From Chitinophagaceae bacterium (lineage in GTDB: Bacteria > Bacteroidota > Bacteroidia > Chitinophagales > Chitinophagaceae), in NCBI GenBank assembly GCA_947472635.1, contig CANJDY010000211.1:1-5437 (forward strand): a stretch of 5,437 nt of DNA. Reading direction: 5' to 3'. Below, piece after piece: positions 1 to 5,437 of the stretch. The notes beneath the pieces are model-generated. The model was not told the DNA's origin. It searched no databases and saw nothing but the letters and a program-made list of their open reading frames with translations. How positions within the stretch are numbered: position 1 is the stretch's first letter; every line of letters begins with the position of its first letter. The position numbers were made by a program, and so were the translations under genes.

Positions 1-327
1 AGGTAGAATTAGTTTTTTTTCAATCGCAATAGTTATGGTACCAATAGTACCATGCCCACACATAGGTAGACAACCACTTGTTTCAATAAATAAAACAGCA
101 ACATCATTTTGAGCGTCATGGGGTGGATATAAAATACTTCCGCTCATCATATCATGACCACGAGGCTCAAACATAATTCCTTTGCGGATCCAATCAAATT
201 CACGAATAAAATGTTGCCTTTTTTCACTCATGTCCTTACCGATAAGAACAGGATGACCTTCTTTGATTAACCGTACTGGATTACCGCAAGTATGGGCATC
301 AATACAAACAAACCTATTAACACTCAT
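1..327 (-). CDS. 4-hydroxyproline 2-epimerase (proline racemase family), N-terminal part, cut by window edge
   Basis: Only the first 109 codons are in the window; the frame is open to base 1 and has no stop. The family interconverts trans-4-hydroxy-L-proline and cis-4-hydroxy-D-proline, the first step of bacterial hydroxyproline catabolism, in the cytoplasm and without a cofactor. The translation carries the family hallmarks: IDAHTCGNPVRLI at about residues 9-21, FEPRGHDMMSGSILYP at 53-68, and the catalytic motif MCGHGTIG at 89-96. Cys90 is the first of the two catalytic cysteines; the second would lie beyond the window. A cysteine here argues against trans-3-hydroxy-L-proline dehydratase, which has Ser or Thr. 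The HDMMSG stretch resembles 4-hydroxyproline epimerases more than true proline racemases, but specificity is not proven. The ATG at 325-327 is chosen because homologues begin a few residues before the CID(A/G)HTCG motif and an in-frame TGA lies at 349-351. A promoter sits about 55 bases upstream, so the gene need not depend on read-through from the AraC gene. Confidence 0.9.
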   Translation of the reverse strand, partial: MSVNRFVCIDAHTCGNPVRLIKEGHPVLIGKDMSEKRQHFIREFDWIRKGIMFEPRGHDMMSGSILYPPHDAQNDVAVLFIETSGCLPMCGHGTIGTITIAIEKKLILP

Positions 328-387
328 AATATTCAAATTAAATTGTAGTCATTACTTTTATTCAGATAAAAATAATGGAAAAAGTTA

Positions 388-415
388 CAAACCTATTCTC
401 GCTAGAATAAGGCAA
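388..415 (-). promoter_or_regulatory. Bacteroidota-type promoter for the epimerase gene
   Basis: Read on the minus strand, TTG (bases 415-413) is followed by a 17-base spacer and then TAGGTTTG (bases 395-388). This matches the Bacteroidota -33 TTG / -7 TAnnTTTG consensus exactly, and it is the only exact -7 match on this strand in the 216-base spacer. Transcription would start near 381-383, giving a leader of about 55 bases before the ATG at 327. The position and orientation fit the epimerase gene. No start-site data are available, so this is a sequence-based call. Confidence 0.6.
394..409. promoter_or_regulatory. Palindrome inside the promoter spacer, possible operator
   Basis: TATTCT (394-399) and AGAATA (404-409) are perfect inverted repeats around the four bases CGCT. 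The element fills most of the spacer between the -33 and -7 motifs and takes in the first two bases of the -7 motif. A dimeric protein bound there would block RNA polymerase, so a repressor operator is possible. A 6-base arm in AT-rich DNA can also arise by chance. Confidence 0.35.
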
Positions 416-430
416 TAAAAAAAGCATTTG

Positions 431-444
431 ATTAGTTGACTAAT
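431..444. promoter_or_regulatory. Palindrome just upstream of the epimerase promoter, possible regulator site
   Basis: ATTAGT (431-436) and ACTAAT (439-444) are perfect inverted repeats around TG. The element lies about 15 bases upstream of the -33 motif, centred near -55 from the predicted start, which is where an activator would sit. The minus strand carries CAACTAAT here (438-431), and the same 8-mer occurs at 1461-1468 upstream of the AraC-family gene. It could be a binding half-site of that regulator; this is inference. Confidence 0.3.
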
Positions 445-543
445 TAAAAAATGAAAAATCCCATTGATGAACCTACAATTAGCCGATTTGATTATTTTGT
501 AAAATATAATAGCAATTCTAGAACGATAGCAAGAGAAAATAAT

Positions 544-1431
544 TTATCCATCTGAATTAACAAAACCAAGGTAATTATTACGGTAATCAGTTGGGGACTT
601 CCCTATTATTGACTTAAAGACCCTGTTGAAATGAGTTATCGTATTGAATCCACAATTAAATCCAACCTCTGCAATACCATCAAAATCATTTTGAGTTAGC
701 CTGTGACATGCTTCATTGATTCTTACTTCATTAAGGAAGGTTATGAAAGTTTTTAACGTTCTTTTTTTAAAGTAACTGCAAAATGCCTGGGGTGTCATAT
801 TAGCTTCTTTGGCTATTTGCTCCAAAGACAATTGATTGTGATAATTCATCATAATATAATGATAAATATTACTGATTCGAATTCCATCATACTCACTCAC
901 TTTAGAAATTTCATCCTTATTTGAAAACTTTTGCAAGTCTTTTAAATTCGACATTTTAAGTAAAAGCTCAATAAAACTTAACATCTGTTGGGTATCAGAC
1001 TGGAGGAAAATATTTTTGATTAGTGAAGAAAATTCTTTAACATGATTATCAGGAATTAAAAAACCGGAGTTAAATTTCAAAAGCAATTGGTTAACCGCTT
1101 TAAATTCAGCTAATTCAAATAAGGATTTTAATTTCCCATTAGGATTGAAAAATATAGTGCGGGCCAAGATTTTATGCTTGCAATTCGGACTAAAATATGC
1201 AGGAGAACTTTTAAATACATGAGGCTGATTGGCACCTATACAAAAAATTTGATTGGAATGGAAAGCGAAAATATCATGATTAACAACCAATGTACCCTCT
1301 CCCTTCTGAATCCAGGTAAGCTGAATTTCATCATGCCTATGAAGCTTGGGATAAAAATATTGGCTTTTTTCTTCCTTTATAGTAATGTTACGGTCTCCCG
1401 GCACAGGAATCGTAAATTGTAATATATTCAC
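544..1431 (-). CDS. AraC-family transcriptional regulator with cupin-like sensor domain
   Basis: A 295-residue protein of the usual two-domain AraC length. The N-terminal half looks like an AraC-type cupin ligand domain, with HRHDEIQLTWIQKGEG at 31-46 and a second histidine in GANQPHVF at 66-73. The C-terminal half (about 186-285) is the AraC/XylS DNA-binding domain. Helix-turn-helix 1 is around LSLEQIAKEANMTPQAFCSYFKK (split here at 201-223), and helix-turn-helix 2 spans IAEVGFNCGFNTITHFNRVF (253-272), followed by the signature GKSPTDYR (277-284). The start is GTG (1429-1431): upstream in frame there is only a short stretch back to a TAA at 1447-1449 with no ATG, and the next internal ATG is at codon 150. 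No Shine-Dalgarno motif is visible. It lies upstream of the epimerase gene on the same strand, so control of hydroxyproline genes is likely, but its ligand and sites are unproven. Confidence 0.92.
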   Translation of the reverse strand: MNILQFTIPVPGDRNITIKEEKSQYFYPKLHRHDEIQLTWIQKGEGTLVVNHDIFAFHSNQIFCIGANQPHVFKSSPAYFSPNCKHKILARTIFFNPNGKLKSLFELAEFKAVNQLLLKFNSGFLIPDNHVKEFSSLIKNIFLQSDTQQMLSFIELLLKMSNLKDLQKFSNKDEISKVSEYDGIRISNIYHYIMMNYHNQLSLEQIAKEANMTPQAFCSYFKKRTLKTFITFLNEVRINEACHRLTQNDFDGIAEVGFNCGFNTITHFNRVFKSIIGKSPTDYRNNYLGFVNSDG

Positions 1432-1450
1432 AGCAATTAGATTTAATTAT

Positions 1451-1468
1451 ACTAATATAACAACTAAT
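1451..1468. repeat. Two ACTAAT direct repeats, 12-base period, upstream of the AraC-family gene
   Basis: ACTAAT occurs at 1451-1456 and again at 1463-1468, about 20 to 37 bases upstream of the GTG start. The second copy is part of CAACTAAT (1461-1468), which is also one arm and centre of the palindrome upstream of the epimerase gene. The arrangement could be an autoregulatory site. The motif is short and AT-rich, so chance is a serious alternative. Confidence 0.25.
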
Positions 1469-1676
1469 GATCAATAATATTACACATAGCCTAAAAATTG
1501 TAAGAAACTGATTAAAATATGCAAAGTCAATGAACCTAATATCCTATTAATCAATTATCGCTATTATTTCTATAAAATATGAAAAAAAATTAGTCGAATG
1601 GGCACTTAAATTACTATAGAATAAGTACCCTATTTATTAAAAACAGAACCTATTAATTATATTTTGTGGATATGGA

Positions 1677-1702
1677 AAAAATTTTACAAAGAACCATTCT
1701 TT
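1677..1702 (-). terminator. Weak intrinsic terminator candidate after the transporter gene
   Basis: On the minus strand AAAGAA (1702-1697), the loop TGG and TTCTTT (1693-1688) can form a 6-base stem. A few bases later comes a run of six T residues (1682-1677 area). It lies about 80 bases downstream of the transporter stop codon, in the right place to end the peptidase-transporter operon. The stem is A-U rich and would be unstable, so the call is tentative. Confidence 0.25.
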
Positions 1703-1782
1703 TAAAGCATACACATTTGCAAGCTGTATCCCAAACAAGTCCATGTCTTTTCTACACAAAAAATGGCTGAATAACTATATTG

Positions 1783-2637
1783 CTATTTTTTATATACACT
1801 GTATAACATACTCATAGAGGTATATAATACGATAATTAACACAACCCACCTAAGTGTATCTAAAGGCAGCGATTGTACAATAAATGCAGCAATTAAAACG
1901 GCAATAATACTGGGTATGGCCATACCCAGGGCAGCTTTTCTATGATAGGCACCCGCTTTAATAAATTTGAAAGAAGCTGGAGGCATTAAAAATGCACAAG
2001 ATCCCATCATTATTGGAAAGGCAACTTGAGGTGATAAGCCCAACAAATAAACCATCGCCATACAAGGTGCATAAAGCCCAACACCAACAGTCATCATAGC
2101 CCCAAGGATAAAGTTAACAACAGCTGCAAGTAATAATTTCCACCCATGAAGACCAATTTCATTCCCTTGTCCTTGTATCCAATGCATTTTATTAGCAAAC
2201 ATAAAACCTGCTGTAATCAATAATGCAATACTCATAGTGAGTCTTATTTTATTTTCAGACAGTTTAGATACAAAACCTGCACCGATTGTTGCGCCAATAG
2301 TAGCTGTAACAAACATAATCAAAAGGGTTAACGGATCTACTTCAACCAATTTTATAAAAATGATGGCTTGTATCAACACAGCAATTGTATTTGCAACGTT
2401 CATCGTGCCAGGAATTAACCTATCAGGTGTTTGTTTAGTAAACTTTAACAAAGCTGTTTGTGGAGCAAACGCACCGATACCGAGTACATCAAAAAAATTC
2501 ACCAAAAAACCAATGATACCAGTTTTTATCCAACTTGCATTTCCTAAATGTTTTTTGTGTAACCAAATATCTTTAGCAAAAAAATAGATAAACCAAATTA
2601 AAAAAAGAATTAAGCCAATCCAAATAATTGTAACCAT
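1783..2637 (-). CDS. TauE/SafE (TSUP) family membrane transporter
   Basis: A 284-residue, very hydrophobic integral membrane protein of the usual length for the TauE/SafE family, whose members move sulfonates, sulfite or other small organic anions across the inner membrane. About eight membrane segments can be picked out, roughly at 3-21, 38-57, 80-98, 102-123, 131-148, 166-186, 236-255 and 262-281, with a less clear segment near 190-215. The internal repeat typical of the family shows in two glycine-rich motifs: GFLVNFFDVLGIGAFAP (43-59) and NFILGAMMTVGVGLYAP (175-191). The ATG at 2635-2637 is the first codon of the hydrophobic N-terminus and follows an A-rich leader without a Shine-Dalgarno motif. 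The gene starts 38 bases after the second M1 peptidase, so it is probably in that operon. The substrate cannot be read from sequence; an anion linked to peptide or amino-acid breakdown is possible but is inference. Confidence 0.85.
   Translation of the reverse strand: MVTIIWIGLILFLIWFIYFFAKDIWLHKKHLGNASWIKTGIIGFLVNFFDVLGIGAFAPQTALLKFTKQTPDRLIPGTMNVANTIAVLIQAIIFIKLVEVDPLTLLIMFVTATIGATIGAGFVSKLSENKIRLTMSIALLITAGFMFANKMHWIQGQGNEIGLHGWKLLLAAVVNFILGAMMTVGVGLYAPCMAMVYLLGLSPQVAFPIMMGSCAFLMPPASFKFIKAGAYHRKAALGMAIPSIIAVLIAAFIVQSLPLDTLRWVVLIIVLYTSMSMLYSVYKK
1910..1929. repeat. Perfect 20-base palindrome inside the transporter gene
   Basis: CTGGGTATGG (1910-1919) is followed immediately by its exact reverse complement CCATACCCAG (1920-1929). 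The bases code for LGMAIP and flanking residues near 237-243 of the transporter. It is unusually G+C-rich for this window. No function is known; it may be fortuitous. Confidence 0.5.
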
Positions 2638-2675
2638 TTTATATGTTTAAATTTAATTATAAGATTTCGCCTAAT

Positions 2676-4310
2676 TTATTTCATTTCAATTTCAGCTAGT
2701 AAAATCGTTCTAGGATCAAGTTTTATTGAACTAGGGATTTTATTATACTTAATAGGGATAATTGATTCTTTAGTATTTACCTGAAATTTAAAAATTTCTG
2801 AACTATTGGTTTCCGCATTAAAAACCTCTACTTCTATTGGAAAATCAAATACTAATCCAGTATACTGTGATTGGTTAAGGCTCAGTATTATTTGTTGTGA
2901 ACTAGCATCATATACCCAATGAGCTGAAATTTTCAATTTATCGGATTTATATAACCATTGATTGAAAAAAGTAGTTAGGTTTTGTTTAGAAGCCATTTCC
3001 ATTTCTTCCTTAAAGTTAGTGGTAGTAGCATTCGCATTAAAATACTTTTTATAGTATGCCTGTATTCCATTTTTAAAATTTTCGTGGCCAATTTTCTCTC
3101 TTAGCATATGTAAAAACCAGGCGCCTTTTTGATAAGTAATCCCACTAGTAACTGGTCCAATTTCAGCAGACCGATTACTAACAACACTGAAAGTTGAATC
3201 CTTTTTTTCGAAATTAAATACTGATTTTCTAGCATTTTTTATACCTTTTTCAAACTCCTCGTGCCCATAGGCATTCTCTTGATAGAGCAAGGTGAAAAAA
3301 GTAGCGAACCCCTCACTTAGCCAGGCATCATCCCAACTACTTTCCGTTATAGCATTTCCAAACCATTGATGTGCTATTTCGTGAATGACCACATTCCTTA
3401 ATCTATTTTCATATTTTCCAGTAACAAGATTTTCTGCATAGAAAATGGCAGAAGATGTTTCCATTCCACCGCTTACACTTGGAGACTGAATATTGGCTAA
3501 TTTTTCATAAGCATAAGGACCCACATAATCTGAATAGAATTCCAATACCTTTTTTGTGGGCTGGGCAAAATCAACAAACCCTTTTTCCCTATCCTTGGGA
3601 TAAACCCAAGTTTGTATTTCCTTACCATCAAATCTACCTACATTTTGTACAGCAAATTCAGCCACCCCCAAAACGAATAGCCAACTGGATACAGGCACGG
3701 ACTGTTTCCAATGGGTTAATTTATTTTCTTTATCCAATAGGGATTCTTCTAGCAAAAGACCATTAGAAACTACTTTGTATTTGGCGGGAGCTGTTACAAT
3801 AAACTCACTGGTAGCTTTGTCGTATGGATGATCTACCGTGGGTAACCAATGACGGGCAGTATTGGGCCAGTTTTCATTAAAAAAACTCCGATCGCCATAC
3901 TTAGTTGGTCCAATTCTTAAGCCGCCTGCAGGAATTCCCTTATAATGAATAACAAAAGTAATTGTACTGTTTTTTTCAGGAGAACTAGGCAATTGAATCA
4001 AAAGCACATCGCTTTTGTGAATAAAATTGGCATTTGTATTGTTGTAGGTAACCGATTCTACTATCATTCCTTTATCTAATCGCTGCTCCGTTTTATTGAT
4101 AAAATCAAGTCGAATCTGTTTGGTATCATTGGTCTTACATAAAATTGTAATAGAAGTAGTACCAATAATCTCATCTGTATTGTCAGATAATTTCAATTCA
4201 AAGACATAGTGTAAAACGTCTAAAGAATAATTACGGGGGTAGGTATCAGCAAAACTATACGTTGCAACTACACTAAAAAAAAACGCTAAAATAAATTGTT
4301 TGTATTTCAT
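2676..4310 (-). CDS. Secreted M1-family zinc metallopeptidase (aminopeptidase)
   Basis: A complete 544-residue protein of the M1 (gluzincin) family, which removes N-terminal residues from peptides. An N-terminal signal peptide (about 1-21, hydrophobic core ILAFFFSVVA, likely cut after SFA) places it outside the cytoplasm, probably in the periplasm. The order is: beta-sandwich N-domain (about 25-220), catalytic domain (about 221-455) and a short beta-rich C-terminal domain (about 456-544). The zinc site is HEIAH at 310-314 with the third ligand Glu333, the exact HExxH-18-E spacing. GGMET at 281-285 stands where most M1 aminopeptidases have GxMEN. Tyr393 in YQKGAWFLHMLR is the likely transition-state tyrosine, and ARHWLPTVDHPYD (152-164) matches the family's WxPxxDHP region. 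All catalytic residues are present, so it should be active. The length resembles compact bacterial M1 enzymes rather than the roughly 870-residue PepN type. Its ATG overlaps the preceding gene's TAA by one base, suggesting translational coupling. The preferred peptide substrate is unknown. Confidence 0.93.
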   Translation of the reverse strand: MKYKQFILAFFFSVVATYSFADTYPRNYSLDVLHYVFELKLSDNTDEIIGTTSITILCKTNDTKQIRLDFINKTEQRLDKGMIVESVTYNNTNANFIHKSDVLLIQLPSSPEKNSTITFVIHYKGIPAGGLRIGPTKYGDRSFFNENWPNTARHWLPTVDHPYDKATSEFIVTAPAKYKVVSNGLLLEESLLDKENKLTHWKQSVPVSSWLFVLGVAEFAVQNVGRFDGKEIQTWVYPKDREKGFVDFAQPTKKVLEFYSDYVGPYAYEKLANIQSPSVSGGMETSSAIFYAENLVTGKYENRLRNVVIHEIAHQWFGNAITESSWDDAWLSEGFATFFTLLYQENAYGHEEFEKGIKNARKSVFNFEKKDSTFSVVSNRSAEIGPVTSGITYQKGAWFLHMLREKIGHENFKNGIQAYYKKYFNANATTTNFKEEMEMASKQNLTTFFNQWLYKSDKLKISAHWVYDASSQQIILSLNQSQYTGLVFDFPIEVEVFNAETNSSEIFKFQVNTKESIIPIKYNKIPSSIKLDPRTILLAEIEMK

Positions 4311-5437
4311 TATTGTATGGTTATTTTTTTTAAATAATATCCTTTTGCATCTACAATTGGAGCATAATTACTTGTAACAGTTACCCCCTCTTTATTGATT
4401 ACCATTTTTTCGATTCCCGAAGAGCTCCCAATATCAAAAGGCAATGGCATAAAGAAGTTCTCCACTTTTATCAGATATTTTTGATAGCCGATTTCTTTTA
4501 CTGAAATATCTAACACATCATTAGTTCGAGTATAAAAATCAAAAAAAGGTTTTAAATTTTGTTTGGATTCCGTGCTGAACAATTGTTCAACATCTTTAGT
4601 TGTTACAAAATTATCATAGGTGTATCTAGGGTCTGTTGCTAATTTTTTTAATATAGGGAAAAACATACCGTCTCCTAAAACATAGCGTAAACTATGCATA
4701 AAAAAAGATCCTTTTGAATAGATGTCATTTCCGGCATACGTTTCATTTTCGGACAGTTCATCTCCACCAACCATTGGTTTTTTATTGCGTATCGATCTTT
4801 TATGCCGGTTAATAATTTCATCGTAAGCCGCTTGCCCCCCTAATTCTAAATAGATCAGTGTTTCTGCAAAAGTGGTAATTCCTTCCTGAATCCACATATG
4901 TGCCCAATCTTTATTGGTTACTTTATTTGCCCACCACTCATGAGCGTATTCATGAAATAAATTGGATGAATAATCTTGCCCGCCAATCTTTGAGTAAACA
5001 AATTTATTGGCATAAGTAATCATCGTTTGGTGTTCCATGCCCGAATTGGGAACTTCGCAAATGCCAATTTTTTCTTTTACCCAGGGATACTCGCCAAAAT
5101 ATTTTTCTAGTACTTTGGAGTCTCTTATTTTGAGTTCAATTATTTTTGCTGCATTTGCGGTATCTTCTTCCAACACATAATATTGAATCGGAACTACATT
5201 TCCATCAACAGTAGTATAGTCTTTGCTCACCACCTTAAATTTTCCAATATTAAATACTACACAGTAATTACTGATGGTATAATTTGTTTTCCAGTGATAT
5301 GTTTTTTTATTTTTCTTTTGGATGACATTTTTTAATAAACCGGGGCCTGCAACCACTAAATTTTCTGGTACAGTAATCAACATGTCTACCCCTTCATTTG
5401 GTTCGTCGCTAGGATGGTCCTTGCATGGAAAATAAAG
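4310..5437 (-). CDS. M1-family zinc metallopeptidase, 5' end beyond the window
   Basis: The frame is open from the TAA at 4310-4312 to the window edge, giving 375 visible residues. The Met at 5381-5383 is not the start: upstream codons 5437-5384 encode FPCKDHPSDEPN and neighbours, the conserved WWPCKDHPSD region that lies well inside M1 enzymes. By alignment with the next gene, about 150 N-terminal residues are missing, so a signal peptide cannot be assessed. The zinc motif is HEYAH (bases 4940-4954), with the third ligand Glu at 4883-4885 in WIQEG, again at the HExxH-18-E spacing. GMEHQT (5024-5041) replaces the canonical GxMEN. The tyrosine in YSKGSFFMHSLR is the probable catalytic Tyr, and a short beta-rich C-terminal domain follows. 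All catalytic residues expected of an active enzyme are visible. It is clearly divergent from the downstream M1 gene, so the pair is an old duplication or a recruitment, not a recent tandem copy. Confidence 0.93.
   Translation of the reverse strand, partial: LYFPCKDHPSDEPNEGVDMLITVPENLVVAGPGLLKNVIQKKNKKTYHWKTNYTISNYCVVFNIGKFKVVSKDYTTVDGNVVPIQYYVLEEDTANAAKIIELKIRDSKVLEKYFGEYPWVKEKIGICEVPNSGMEHQTMITYANKFVYSKIGGQDYSSNLFHEYAHEWWANKVTNKDWAHMWIQEGITTFAETLIYLELGGQAAYDEIINRHKRSIRNKKPMVGGDELSENETYAGNDIYSKGSFFMHSLRYVLGDGMFFPILKKLATDPRYTYDNFVTTKDVEQLFSTESKQNLKPFFDFYTRTNDVLDISVKEIGYQKYLIKVENFFMPLPFDIGSSSGIEKMVINKEGVTVTSNYAPIVDAKGYYLKKITIQ

Larger units (their letters stand above)
1432..1782. other. Intergenic region between the transporter and AraC-family genes
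   Basis: This 351-base AT-rich stretch has no gene that I can support. Stops are dense in all frames. The longest plus-strand reading from an ATG (1672-1770) is 32 residues without recognisable similarity. It must hold the promoter of the AraC-family gene, but no exact TAnnTTTG element is present on the minus strand. It also holds the ACTAAT repeat pair near 1451-1468 and a weak terminator candidate near 1677-1702, listed separately. No tRNA or obvious structured RNA is seen. Confidence 0.6.

Noticed and set aside
35..53. Inverted repeat ATGGTAC / GTACCAT with a 5-base loop inside the epimerase gene
   Set aside because: It follows from the repeated Gly-Thr-Ile residues of the catalytic MCGHGTIGTI region; GGTAC is nearly self-complementary, so no separate function is needed.
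451..555. Plus-strand ORF of 34 residues starting at ATG 451 and ending inside the AraC-family gene's 3' end
   Set aside because: It is short, has no recognisable similarity and no convincing promoter, and it overlaps the regulator on the opposite strand; open frames of this size are common by chance.
1174..1422. Plus-strand 82-codon open frame
   Set aside because: It lies wholly inside the AraC-family gene on the opposite strand and has no domain signal; it is a shadow of that gene.
1446..1474. Minus-strand TTGATC, 17 bases, TATAAT resembling a sigma-70 promoter before the AraC-family gene
   Set aside because: The Bacteroidota primary sigma factor uses a different consensus, the element ends only about 15 bases before the GTG, and AT-rich DNA makes such matches common.
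1543..1657. CCTATTAAT occurring twice in the intergenic region (1543 and 1649)
   Set aside because: A 9-base AT-rich match without a consistent position relative to any promoter; not distinguishable from composition.
1672..1770. Plus-strand ORF of 32 residues in the 351-base intergenic region
   Set aside because: No recognised domain or family, no ribosome site, and only a near miss to TAnnTTTG just before it. It also overlaps the terminator candidate on the other strand.
1793..1805. TATACA-C-TGTATA palindrome at the 3' end of the transporter gene
   Set aside because: Short and AT-only at its ends, with no T-run following in the transcribed direction; likely chance.
2237..2587. Plus-strand 116-codon open frame
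   Set aside because: It is antisense to the TSUP transporter gene; open antisense frames are expected there and no family is recognisable.
3455..3766. Plus-strand 103-codon open frame
   Set aside because: It is antisense to the catalytic region of the second M1 peptidase, with no independent evidence.

Overview
The window is AT-rich (roughly two thirds A+T) and every credible gene lies on the minus strand. Base composition, A-rich leaders without Shine-Dalgarno motifs, one good Bacteroidota-type promoter (TTG, 17-base spacer, TAnnTTTG) and the protein styles all point to a Bacteroidota chromosome, probably a flavobacterium or sphingobacterium relative. No RNA gene, insertion sequence, CRISPR array or origin is visible.

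In the order of transcription (right to left), the window opens with the C-terminal 375 residues of an M1-family zinc metallopeptidase, whose 5' end lies beyond base 5437. It overlaps a second, complete M1 peptidase (544 aa, with a signal peptide) by one base (TAATG). A TauE/SafE (TSUP) family membrane transporter follows 38 bases later. These three genes look like one operon, with a weak terminator candidate about 80 bases after the transporter.

After a 351-base gap comes an AraC-family regulator with a cupin-like sensor domain and a GTG start. A further 216-base spacer carries a strong promoter candidate and two short palindromes. It leads into the first 109 codons of a 4-hydroxyproline 2-epimerase (proline racemase family), cut by the left edge of the window.

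The regulator next to the epimerase suggests a hydroxyproline catabolic locus continuing left of base 1. The peptidase operon beside it could supply hydroxyproline or other amino acids by trimming collagen-like peptides. That functional link is inferred from neighbourhood only. Nothing here is clearly a new system. The best leads are the regulatory palindromes around the epimerase promoter, the paired M1 peptidases with non-canonical GxMEN motifs, and a perfect 20-base palindrome inside the transporter gene.
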